This document shows positions 38,943 to 48,400 of a stretch of DNA of 64,000 nucleotides, piece by piece. Each line of letters starts with the position of its first letter. Positions within the stretch are counted from its first letter, which is position 1. The DNA comes from Massilia rubra (GTDB lineage: Bacteria; Pseudomonadota; Gammaproteobacteria; Burkholderiales; Burkholderiaceae_D), in NCBI RefSeq assembly GCF_011682065.1, contig NZ_VUYU01000013.1, forward strand, positions 118,095 through 182,094, read 5' to 3'. Position numbers and translations under genes: made by a program. A model generated the notes under the pieces. It saw nothing but the letters and a program-made list of their open reading frames with translations, did no database searches and was not told the DNA's origin.

Positions 38943-40631
38943 TTATTCCGCGATGGCGAAAGCGGGCACGCGCGGCTTATCGCGGATCTCGCGAACCTGT
39001 CCGCTTTCCATGATGACGAGGCGGTCGGCAATGTCGAAGTAGCGATCATCGTGGCTGATGACGACAATGGCCTTGTTCCGCCCGCGCAGATCCGGCAAAA
39101 TCTTTCTATAAAAGACTTCCTTGAAGACGGGATCTTGATCGGCCGCCCATTCGTCGAAAACGTACAAATCCCTGTCCTCCAGGAGCGCAACAAGCAGCGC
39201 CAGACGTTTGCGTTGCCCGTCCGACAGTGCAAGCGTTGAGAATTTGCCGTTGGTGATCTTTACTTTGTTATCCATGTCGAGCGCGCGCAGGTACGCGCGC
39301 AGTTGGTCTTCATCTGCCCCGGGGAAGTCGAATACGCGATCGAACAGATAATAGTCCGTGAAGACTGCGGCAATGTGCTGGCGTAAGCTCTCGCGGGTGG
39401 CATCGCCGACCGGCGCTGTGCCGAACTGAAGAGTGCCCTTGGTCGGGGCGTAGTGCAGTGTAAGAATTTTCCCGAGGGTTGACTTGCCCGAACCGTTGCC
39501 CCCGACGATAAACGTAATCTGTCCTTTGGCGATGCTCAGGTCAATCGGGCCGATCGAAAATCGATCCACGTGTTCGCTGGCCGGGTGCGCGTACTCCAGC
39601 GCCGAGCAGGTGATGACGTCCCAGTGCAGTTGGACAGGGGCAGGCGCCGTATTTTCCGGCGCAATATGCTTGAAGACATTTTGGACATTGCGCAGCGACG
39701 CCTTCGCCACCGCAATTTCGGGCAGGGCGACGATAATCGCGGCAACCGGCCCGGCGACGTAGAGTAAGGTCATGAAGATGGCGAGCAAGTCCGCGTTGCT
39801 GACCGCGTGATAGTTAACAAAAACGAAGGCGACGATGCCGATCACGAAAAAACAGATCAGATCACCATAGCTGGCCGCGCCGATATAGATCGTGGCGATA
39901 CGCTTGTCCGTTTGCAGTAAAGCGCTCTCGTGCGCGTGCAAAACCTGCTCCAGATACTGTTCCCTGCGTCGGGCATTGAGTTTGAGCTCTTTCATCCCGA
40001 AGATAATCCCGCGCACAGCTTCCTGGGTGGTATCAAAGAGCTGGCGCGAGCGCATATACATGCGCCGCGCAAAATAGATCGGAACCTGGTAGGTGATAAT
40101 CCCGCAGGCAATGGCGCATAGGACCAGCTTGAACGCCGCGACATTGAGGTACAACAGAAAACCGAGCATACCGACCAGCGTGACCAGATTGGTCAGCAGT
40201 GCCGGCAGCGCCTGGCCACCCATCACAATACGTCGAACATCTTCTGTCAGCAGTGCATGCAAGCGGGCCGGACCCAGCTGTTCCAGCGCCGCCACGGAAG
40301 CGCTCAAGATCCGCTCGCACAGTTCGATCCGCAATTGCGAGCTGATATCCATGGCGACGCGCGCCAGGATGACGCGCGAAAGCGTCCTTGCGAATAGAAT
40401 GAACAAGCACATGGACAGGAAGATGGCGGCGAAACCAGCATGGCTGACCTCGACGAATAAGATGGTGCGTGTCGTACTTTCCGCCGCGGCCAGGCCCTCG
40501 GTCTCGCTCGACAAAGAACTGATGACCAATGGGATCAGGAAGGCATAGCAGAAGCCAGCCAGAGAGCCCAGCAGCATCGAGAAGAAAACCTTGTTCGGGG
40601 CTTTTTTCCCCAACGCGTCGAACAGGTTCAT
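38943..40631 (-). CDS. PvdE/SyrD-type cyclic-peptide ABC exporter
   Basis: 562 residues: six-helix membrane domain (about 1-320) fused to one nucleotide-binding domain. Walker A 'VGGNGSGKSTLGKIL' at about residue 376; the signature is the degenerate 'LSDGQRKRLALLVALL' followed by Walker B 'DLYVFDEWAADQDPVFKEVF', a form typical of the PvdE/SyrD family. Members export NRPS precursors from cytoplasm to periplasm. It works as a homodimer. Its ATG overlaps the stop of the acylase gene (ATGA), so exporter and acylase are made together. Confidence 0.93.
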   Translation of the reverse strand: MNLFDALGKKAPNKVFFSMLLGSLAGFCYAFLIPLVISSLSSETEGLAAAESTTRTILFVEVSHAGFAAIFLSMCLFILFARTLSRVILARVAMDISSQLRIELCERILSASVAALEQLGPARLHALLTEDVRRIVMGGQALPALLTNLVTLVGMLGFLLYLNVAAFKLVLCAIACGIITYQVPIYFARRMYMRSRQLFDTTQEAVRGIIFGMKELKLNARRREQYLEQVLHAHESALLQTDKRIATIYIGAASYGDLICFFVIGIVAFVFVNYHAVSNADLLAIFMTLLYVAGPVAAIIVALPEIAVAKASLRNVQNVFKHIAPENTAPAPVQLHWDVITCSALEYAHPASEHVDRFSIGPIDLSIAKGQITFIVGGNGSGKSTLGKILTLHYAPTKGTLQFGTAPVGDATRESLRQHIAAVFTDYYLFDRVFDFPGADEDQLRAYLRALDMDNKVKITNGKFSTLALSDGQRKRLALLVALLEDRDLYVFDEWAADQDPVFKEVFYRKILPDLRGRNKAIVVISHDDRYFDIADRLVIMESGQVREIRDKPRVPAFAIAE

Positions 40632-43078
40632 TGGCCCGTCTCCTGACGCGGCGCACGGGGCGACAGGGTGAGTATGCTCAACTGCGATCGCGGCCGCATG
40701 GCGCGCAATTGTGCCTCTTGAAACGGCTGGACCATATCGGCATAGTGCTGGCTGATGATATTGCCCGATTGGCCTGTGGAGTTCATATACAGGTGGCCGC
40801 GATCCGGCGACAGCGCCATGATTTGCCGGAAGCCGGCGCCAAACGTTTTCTGATAGCCGTCCGCCGCATGAAACACATAGTTCGCGACGTCGATCGTGTC
40901 CTCCGAGCCACCGCTTTCGATACGCTTTTCAAAGTACGCATTCAGCGGTTTGACGTTGCTGAACGGCACGTGGCGGTAAACGCTGCCATGCAGGCTGCCC
41001 CAGGTCCATCCACGCATGTCCGCACCTCCCAGTTTGGTCAACTGCAAAATTGCATCGTCCAGCGCGAGCGACATCAGGCTGGTGCAGGATGCGGGCGCTA
41101 CGGCCGGTTGCGGCGCGCACCATGTCTGGGTTGGGTCGGTGAGCGCGGCCCGCACCTGCTCCAATGAGGTGTCGGCAACAAAAGCGTCGAGATAGTGCGC
41201 GACGCCGCGTTGATTCCAGTCGCCCTGCAGTTTCTTGGCGAAAAGGCGTTTGCGCAGGTGCATCATCCAAACGTTGAAGATGGATGCCGCCTGGCTGTCC
41301 ACGGTCATGGCGCCTTTCCATGTGTTGAGAAAAGCCAGCGCCTGCGCTTGCTGCGGGGTTCGTGGGGGAAATTGCTTGAGTAGCGGCAGCACCTTGAGGG
41401 CGGATACGCTGACGAGGTCCGCTTGCATGGTCTGCATGTCGTCCATTGTCAAGCCGCCGGCATGGCTGCGCCGTTCCTCGATCAGTTGGGCGATGCGCTG
41501 GGCCCGGCCTGGCGGCGCCCAGTCGTTGGATATAAAGTAAGGATAGCCCGGTTCCAGGAGGTTGTCGTTGGCCGAGACGATATACCCTGCCGGTGGGTTA
41601 TAGCGGCGCGGCAGTTCGTCGAACGGGATGTAGCGCTGCCAGTTGTACTCGTCGCTCCAACCCGGCACCGGCGCTGCGCCGTCGCCCTTGGCGCGCATCG
41701 GTATGCGGCCCGCGCCGATGTAGCCGATGTTGCCGCCATTGTCGGCATAGAGCATGTTCATGGTGGGGGCGACGTGGCTGCGCAGCGCGTCATTGAAGCC
41801 ACGCCAGTCGGCGGCATAGTTCAGCCGAAAAAATGATTCATAGGTTGTATCGTCGGCACTGAGCGCCGTCCATTGCAGCGCGATCGGCTGGCCCAGTAGC
41901 CCGAGCGCATCGCTGACCACCGGGCCGTGGCGTGTATGCCGGATCGTCAATGCGATGGGCGCGATCGGGGTGCGCAAAGCCGTCGGGAAGTCGGGTTTGA
42001 CGTGAATCGTCTCCTTCCGGTAGCGAAACGTTTCCCATGTCTCGCCCGTACGGTAGCGCGAAGGGGTCGAAGGATCGACTTGTTCGAAGTACAGATCTTG
42101 GGTGTCGGCAGGCAAGTTAGTCCCTGTCCAGGCGATCTGGGCGTTGCGGCCGAAGACCACGAGGGGCAAGCCCACCAGGCTCATGCCCGCGGAATCGAGG
42201 CGTGCCCCGCGTTGGGTGACGGGATACCAGAGCGAGGGGATTTGCAGACTCAAGTGAGGGTCGCCTGCCAGCAGGGCGTGACGATCCTTGCCCAAGGTTC
42301 CCGAGATCGCCCAGGCATTGCTGCCGGCGTAGCGCCCTCCGATGCCAAGCGCTTGCTGGAAGGCCTTGTTCATATTACCGAGCTCCGCGATCTGGGCCGC
42401 CGTGGCCTGCGGCGTGGCCGACGCGCGCGCGCTAGCGGTCACCGTTGTCGGAAACAAGAATTGTTGCTCCTGTGACGTCAATGCGGCGCCTGCCAGATAG
42501 CGGGTCATTTCCAGATTGAGGTTGCCGGCAAGGTTCAAGGCAAAAATCTTAGTCCACGCCAATGAATCGATGGGATCCCAGCGCTGCATCGGCGTGCCCG
42601 TCAGTAAAAACTCCGGAGGCAGGTTGGGATGGCTGTCGATCCATGCGTTCACGCCATTCGCATACGCGGTCAACGATGCCTTCGCATCGTTGCCCAGGCT
42701 GTTCCAGGATGCCTTGGCCGATTCCTGGATACCCAGCGTGCGTAACCAGACATCATTGCTGATCATCGAGCGTCCGAAGACCTCGCTCAGCCGGCCCTGT
42801 GATGTACGACGCTGCAATTCCAGCTGCCACAGACGATCCTGGGCGTGCACATAGCCCATTGCAAAAAACACATCGTGGTCGGATGTGGCGCTGATATGCG
42901 GCACCCCGCTGGGATCGCGTTCAATGGATACGGCCGCGTCAAGTCCTGGCACCTGGATTGTCCCCGACTGTTGCGCCAAGCTGAGGCGCAGCACATAGAC
43001 TCCGCCCGCGCCGGCCAGGCAGGCCGGCAAGACGATCAGGATCAGCAGGCGCTTGAGCAGGGGATGAGCGTTTTTCAA
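40628..43078 (-). CDS. periplasmic penicillin-acylase-family Ntn hydrolase
   Basis: 816 residues. N-terminal signal/anchor ('LLKRLLILIVLPACLAGAGGVYVL'), alpha-chain block 'IERDPSGVPHISATSDHDVFFAMGYVHAQDRLWQLELQRR', then the autocleavage site Gly252-Ser253 in 'YAGSNAWAISG', which frees the catalytic N-terminal serine of the beta chain; 'LLAGDPHL' and a distal Asn-containing block complete the fold. The family removes acyl groups from amides (penicillin acylase, AHL acylase, PvdQ). Co-translated with a PvdE-type exporter and opposite an acyl-AMP ligase, it most likely removes the fatty acyl starter from the exported peptide. AHL degradation is an alternative. Confidence 0.9.
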   Translation of the reverse strand: MKNAHPLLKRLLILIVLPACLAGAGGVYVLRLSLAQQSGTIQVPGLDAAVSIERDPSGVPHISATSDHDVFFAMGYVHAQDRLWQLELQRRTSQGRLSEVFGRSMISNDVWLRTLGIQESAKASWNSLGNDAKASLTAYANGVNAWIDSHPNLPPEFLLTGTPMQRWDPIDSLAWTKIFALNLAGNLNLEMTRYLAGAALTSQEQQFLFPTTVTASARASATPQATAAQIAELGNMNKAFQQALGIGGRYAGSNAWAISGTLGKDRHALLAGDPHLSLQIPSLWYPVTQRGARLDSAGMSLVGLPLVVFGRNAQIAWTGTNLPADTQDLYFEQVDPSTPSRYRTGETWETFRYRKETIHVKPDFPTALRTPIAPIALTIRHTRHGPVVSDALGLLGQPIALQWTALSADDTTYESFFRLNYAADWRGFNDALRSHVAPTMNMLYADNGGNIGYIGAGRIPMRAKGDGAAPVPGWSDEYNWQRYIPFDELPRRYNPPAGYIVSANDNLLEPGYPYFISNDWAPPGRAQRIAQLIEERRSHAGGLTMDDMQTMQADLVSVSALKVLPLLKQFPPRTPQQAQALAFLNTWKGAMTVDSQAASIFNVWMMHLRKRLFAKKLQGDWNQRGVAHYLDAFVADTSLEQVRAALTDPTQTWCAPQPAVAPASCTSLMSLALDDAILQLTKLGGADMRGWTWGSLHGSVYRHVPFSNVKPLNAYFEKRIESGGSEDTIDVANYVFHAADGYQKTFGAGFRQIMALSPDRGHLYMNSTGQSGNIISQHYADMVQPFQEAQLRAMRPRSQLSILTLSPRAPRQETGQ

Positions 43079-43178
43079 AAAAATTCCTGGGCGGGTTGAG
43101 CGGATTTGCCTGCCGAAGCAGCGCGTGATGCGCGCGGCGGGATGGTTTTGCTTGTCTATCCAATATGGTGAAGTAAAT

Positions 43179-43197
43179 GTTAAAAATAATCAATTGA
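43179..43197 (+). promoter_or_regulatory. weak Fur-box candidate
   Basis: 12 of 19 positions agree with the classical Fur consensus, and the segment contains the palindrome ATCAATTGAT just beside it (43189-43198). It overlaps the -35 element at 43194-43199, where a repressor would act. The AT-rich surroundings make chance matches likely. Confidence 0.3.
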
Positions 43198-43221
43198 TAT
43201 TGTTGGCTATAAGGATATACT
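43194..43221 (+). promoter_or_regulatory. promoter of the acyl-AMP ligase/NRPS operon
   Basis: TTGATA (43194-43199) and TATACT (43216-43221), five of six matches each, separated by 16 bases. The leader to the ligase ATG would be about 200 bases. Confidence 0.65.
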
Positions 43222-43429
43222 GGCGCATCTTTTTCGCGAGAGGTCGTTCAATGCTTGCAAGACTGCTGCTCCTTTGCCCGATCCGGCCATTCCCTCAATC
43301 GGGTCGGCGACATGCGCGAACGCGCATTCCCGGCGCCACGCCGGATTAATCCGTACGCGCGGATCGCCACCGACGAATCCGATTCCGAACTGCCAAGCAC
43401 ACCATCATTATTCCTGTCCCTAAAGCGTC

Positions 43430-45436
43430 ATGAATTCAATTGCCGATGTATTGCAAAGCCGGGCCACCGAAAAACCTTTGAGCACCGCTTTTACTTTCCT
43501 GGGGGAGGGTGAGGGCGGCACTGCGAGCGTGACATTTTCAGCGTTAGACCTGGCGGCGCGCACGGTTGCAGGGCATTTACAGGCGCGCACGGCGCCTGGA
43601 GACCGGGTGTTACTGGTTCTGCCTCCCGGGCTGGACTACATCATCGGTTTTTTTGCTTGCCTGTACGCCGGCGTGATCGCCGTGCCGGCGTTGCCGCCGT
43701 CAAATCCGCGTCATCTGCCGCGTTTACGAAACATTGCTGCCGACGTAGCCCCGCGCTTGATTCTTTCCGATGAAAAGATCATTGACCGATACGCGCACTC
43801 CGCCGCTTTGCCTCTGGGGCAAGACGTTGCCTGGTTCCCGCTCGCGCCCTTGCTCATGGCCGGACCTGCCTGGCGTCATCCAGGTCATGACGATAACGGT
43901 AATGCACTCGCATTCATCCAATATTCATCGGGGTCGACTGGTGCGCCCAAGGGGGTGGAAATCAGCCACGCGAACCTGCTTGCCAATTCCAGCCTTAGCC
44001 AGCGCACGTACGGTTTGCAGTCGGGCGACGTGATGGTGTCATGGCTGCCTCCGCATCACGACTTTGGACTGGTTGGCGGGATTTTGCTGCCGGTCTTCGT
44101 CGGCGCCCACTGCGTGCACTTCGCTCCCGCCGCTTTCCTGATGCGGCCCTACCGTTGGCTGAAGGCGATCTCGGACTACCGCGCGAAGATGACCGGCGCG
44201 CCAAATTTTGCTTATGAACTGTGCGCGCGCAAGGTAACACCTGAGCAGAAGTCCGGTTTGGACTTGAGTGTTCTCGAGGTCGCTGTCAGTGGCGCCGAGA
44301 GGGTGCGCCCAGAAACGCTTTCGGCATTCGCCCAGGCTTTCGCCGCTTGCGGATTTCGGCCGGAAGCGTTCACGCCCGCCTACGGACTGGCCGAATCGAC
44401 GCTTCTGGTCTGCGCCGCAACCGCGCGCGTCAGCAATGCCTTGCCGAAGGTAATGCGGGTTGATCGGGATGCCTTGGGGCGTGGTGTGGCCCTGCCTTGC
44501 GTGGACCAGGCCCAGTCGCTCGAGTTCGTTGCGGTCGGCGCGGATGAGAAGCAAGCGCCACGCTTTGCGATTGTCGACCCCGACACCCGGCAGGCATTGC
44601 CCTGCGGCCGGGTCGGCGAGATCTGGATCCGGGGTGCGTCGGTGGCGCACGGTTACTGGCGCAAGCCGGAAGAAAGCCAGGCGGTCTTCGGCGCTTCCAT
44701 CGACGGGATTGGTGGACATTTCCTGCGCAGCGGCGACCTCGGATTCATGGCGGAGGATCATCTGTTTATCGTTGGCCGCTCGAAAGAAGTGCTGGTGTTC
44801 GATGGTCGTAATTTGTTTCCGCAGGATATAGAGGCGAGCGTCGAGGCGCTTGACGCGGCATTCCGTCCCGATGCGTGCGCGGCCTTTTCGGTCGAACGTG
44901 ACGACGGCGAGCACCTCGTGATTTTCCAGGAACTCGACTCGCGCGCGGCACCCGTTGCCGCCGGGCTGGAGGAGCGCGTGCGTGAAGCGTTGGCCGATGA
45001 GCATGGCGTGATGCGGCTCGAAGCAATGTGCTTGCTCAAGGCCGGGCAGCTGCCGCGCACCTCGAGCGGGAAAATCCAGCGCAGCGAATGCCGCAAGTTG
45101 TACAGCGCCGGCTCGCTGGCCTATCTGTGGAGTTGGCATGCCGAACAGCGGTTGCTCGCTGAGCCAGGCCGCGCCCCGGCGGGCGTGACGGAAGTGACGG
45201 TGGCCGCCATCGCGGCCGACGTACTGCAACTGCCGAACGTGGCAGCGAACGTCGACCTGTTCTTGCTGGGTGCGCACTCGCTGTCGGCATCGCAAATGTT
45301 GATCCGGCTGCATGCTGCCTTTTCTCCGCGCGCAGATGGACTGACTCTGCATCAGTTATTCGAGGCGCGTACCGTGGAAGAGATTTCGCTCAAGATCGAC
45401 GCTTTGCAGGATCAGATCGAATCGTTCGAAGTGTAA
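43430..45436 (+). CDS. fatty acyl-AMP ligase with C-terminal acyl carrier domain
   Basis: 668 residues. Adenylation fold of the FAAL type: 'VLPPGLDYIIGFFACLYAGVIAVPALPP', ATP loop 'IQYSSGSTGAPKGVEISHAN', 'WLPPHHDFGLVGGIL', 'PAYGLAESTL', 'RSGDLGFMAEDHLFIVGRSKEVLVFDGRNLFPQDIE', and 'PRTSSGKIQRSECRKLY'. An ACP follows (about 580-660) with the phosphopantetheine serine at residue 617 in 'LLGAHSLSASQ' (Ala where Gly is usual). It activates a fatty acid as acyl-AMP, moves it to its own ACP, and hands it to the first C domain of the next gene, 45 bases downstream. PvdL carries the same activity as an N-terminal domain; here it is a separate protein. Confidence 0.93.
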   Translation: MNSIADVLQSRATEKPLSTAFTFLGEGEGGTASVTFSALDLAARTVAGHLQARTAPGDRVLLVLPPGLDYIIGFFACLYAGVIAVPALPPSNPRHLPRLRNIAADVAPRLILSDEKIIDRYAHSAALPLGQDVAWFPLAPLLMAGPAWRHPGHDDNGNALAFIQYSSGSTGAPKGVEISHANLLANSSLSQRTYGLQSGDVMVSWLPPHHDFGLVGGILLPVFVGAHCVHFAPAAFLMRPYRWLKAISDYRAKMTGAPNFAYELCARKVTPEQKSGLDLSVLEVAVSGAERVRPETLSAFAQAFAACGFRPEAFTPAYGLAESTLLVCAATARVSNALPKVMRVDRDALGRGVALPCVDQAQSLEFVAVGADEKQAPRFAIVDPDTRQALPCGRVGEIWIRGASVAHGYWRKPEESQAVFGASIDGIGGHFLRSGDLGFMAEDHLFIVGRSKEVLVFDGRNLFPQDIEASVEALDAAFRPDACAAFSVERDDGEHLVIFQELDSRAAPVAAGLEERVREALADEHGVMRLEAMCLLKAGQLPRTSSGKIQRSECRKLYSAGSLAYLWSWHAEQRLLAEPGRAPAGVTEVTVAAIAADVLQLPNVAANVDLFLLGAHSLSASQMLIRLHAAFSPRADGLTLHQLFEARTVEEISLKIDALQDQIESFEV

Positions 45437-45481
45437 TCCGATCCCTTATTGCGCGACGTATTCATTCACCTTCTTACGCCT

Positions 45482-48400
45482 ATGACAATTCCTGAATTGA
45501 TCGATCTGTTCACCGCGCGTGCCATCGACGTGAAGGTGGTAGACGGTAACATTAAGATCCACGCGGCCAAAGGCGTCGTCGATGACGAGTTGCTGGCGCA
45601 GATAAAGAAGCATAAGCAAGCGTTGATTGCCGCCCTGGGCGTCACGGGCGGCGGGGCCATCGTCCCGCGCCGGGACGATGGCATGATCGACTGTTCGTTC
45701 GCGCAGCAGCGCCTGTGGTTCCTGGACCGGCTCGACCACGCGGCCGGGGCGGCGTATCACATGCCGGCCGGACTGCGCCTGTCGGGCCAACTGGACACGG
45801 ACGCGCTGGTGCGCGCGCTGGACCGTATCGTGGCGCGCCACGAAAGCCTGCGCACCTGCTTTGTCGAGGTCGACGGCATGCCTTGGCAGCGCGTCGGCGC
45901 GGCGGGGCAGGGCATGGCGCTGGCGCGCCACGACCTGTCGCATTTGCGCGGGCATGAGCAGGAACAGGCTTTGGCCGCGCAGGCGCAGGATGAGAGCGCG
46001 GCGCCGTTCGACCTGGCGCGCGGGCCGCTGATCCGCGCGCGCCTGCTGCGCCTGGGCGAGCGCGAGCACGTGCTGCTGGTGACCCAGCACCACATCGTTT
46101 CCGACGGCTGGTCGGTGGGCGTGCTGGTGCGCGAATTGACGGCGCTGTACAGCGCCTTCAGCCAGGCGCTGGAGGATCCGCTGGCGCCGCTGTCGATCCA
46201 GTACCCCGATTACGCACTCTGGCAGCGCGCCTATCTGCAGGGCGAACGACTGGAACGCCAGCGCAGCTTCTGGAGCGCGCACCTGGCCGGTGCGCCGGCG
46301 CTGCTGGAACTGCCGACCGACCATCCGCGTCCGGCCCGCCAAAGCCATGCCGGCGCCAGCGTGGCGTTCGCGCTGCCGGCCGCGCTCACGGCGCAGCTGC
46401 AGGCGCTCGGCCAGCGCCACGGCGCCACCCTGTTCATGGTGCTGCTGGGGGCGTGGTCGGTGTTGATGAGCCGCTTGAGCGGACAGGACGATGTGGTGAT
46501 CGGCACCCCGGTGGCAAACCGCCAGCGCGCCGAGGTCGAGCCCTTGATCGGCTTTTTCGTCAATACCCTGGCCGTGCGCGTGCGGCTGGACGCCGATCCG
46601 AGCGTGGCGCAGTTGCTCGAACAGGTCAAGCACACCATGCTGGACGCGTACGCGCATCAGGACATCCCGTTCGAGCAAGTGGTCGAGGCGGTCAAACCGG
46701 TCAGGAGCCTGGCACACAGTCCCCTGTTCCAGGTGATGCTAACGCTTAATAACACGCCACAAGGCAGCGAGCTGTCCCTGCCGGGCTTGCGGCTGGCGAA
46801 GCTCGAGCAAACCACCACCACCACCCAGTGCGATTTGTCGCTCTCGCTGACTGCGGTCGATGGTGCTCTCGATGGCGAGCTGGTCTTCGCCAGCGACTTG
46901 TTCGAACCAGCCAGCGCCGAACGCGTGCTGCTGTACTGGCGGCGCATTCTGACGACGATGGCGGACCCGGCGTACCAGCAGCACGTTGGCCGTATCCCCT
47001 TGCTGGCTGCGCCGGAACGCGATTTTGTACTTGCCGGATTGAATAGCCAGCAGACGGTGTCTCCCGCGAGCGAGTTGGTGCATCAACTATTTGAAGCGCG
47101 GGTGCTGGCCGCGCCGGCCGCGCCGGCGATCGTGTTTGGTGAGCAATCGCTGAGCTACGACGCGCTGAACCGGCGCGCCAACCGCTTGGCGCACTGCCTG
47201 ATCGCCCAAGGCGTGAAGGCCGACGACCGGGTTGCGCTGTGCATGGCGCGCGGCCCGGACCTGGTTGTGGCGATGCTGGCCATTCTCAAGGCCGGCGCCG
47301 GCTACGTGCCACTCGACCCGGCCTATCCGGAGCAACGGCTGGCCTGGATGCTCGACGACAGCGCCCCGAGCGCGCTGGTCACCGACGCCGATGGCGCCGC
47401 GCGCTGGGATGGACGCTTGCCCGGCTGTCCGGTGATCGCCCTGGCCGGCCCTGGCAGCGGCGCGCTGGCGGGCCAGCCGGACGGCAATCCGGACCCGTCC
47501 AGCCTGGGACTGGGGCCGTCCCATCTTGCCTACGTCATCTATACCTCCGGCACCTCCGGCCAGCCCAAGGGGGTGATGGTCACGCACCGCAATATCGCGC
47601 AGCATATCGCGGCCTCGATCGCGCACTACGGCATCGGCGCCGGCGATTGCGTGCTGCAATTCACCTCGATCAGCTTCGACCCGTCGGCCGAACAGATCCT
47701 GTGCGCGCTGGGCGCAGGCGTGCGCCTGCTGCTGCGCGGGGAACACGTATGGACACCGGAGGAACTGGGAACGCTGCTGCGCACCCATGCGGTGAGCGTG
47801 GCCAACATCGCGCCGGCCTACTTCGCCAGCCTGGGCGACACCCTGGCCCAGGCCGATTCGCTGCGGCTGCTCATTGTCGGGGGCGACAAGCTGGGGCAGG
47901 CCGCGCTGGAGAGCTTGCCGGTCGGCTGCACGCTGCTCAACGCCTACGGCCCGACCGAAACGACGGTCACCGCGACCACGTTCGCGCTCGCGGCGGGCGG
48001 GCCGGTTCCCGCCGCCATCCCGATCGGTAAGCCATACGGCAATACCCGCGTCTACGTGCTGGACGCGTATCTGCAGCCGGTGCCGCTGGGCGTCAGCGGC
48101 GAGATCCACATCGGCGGCGCCGGCGTGGCGCGCGGCTACCTGAACCGGCCGGAGTTGACGGCCGAGCGCTTCGTGGCCGATCCGTTCAGTCCCGAGCCCG
48201 ATGCGCGCATGTACAAGACGGGCGACCTGGGGCGCTGGCGCGCCGACGGCCAGCTCGAGTACCTGGGGCGCAACGACTTCCAGGTCAAGCTGCGCGGCTT
48301 TCGCATCGAGCTCGGCGAAATCGAGGCGCGCCTGGTGGCGTGCGCGGGCGTGCGCGAAGCGGTGGTGCTGGCGCTGGCGCCGCCACAAGGGAAGGGCGAC

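Larger units (their letters stand above)
43079..43429. other. 351-base divergent control region of the NRPS cluster
   Basis: It separates the leftward acylase-exporter genes from the rightward acyl-AMP ligase and NRPS genes. Bases 43150-43225 are strikingly AT-rich and hold a rightward promoter and a possible Fur site. The rest, to the ligase start, is G+C-rich without a supported gene. Confidence 0.6.
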
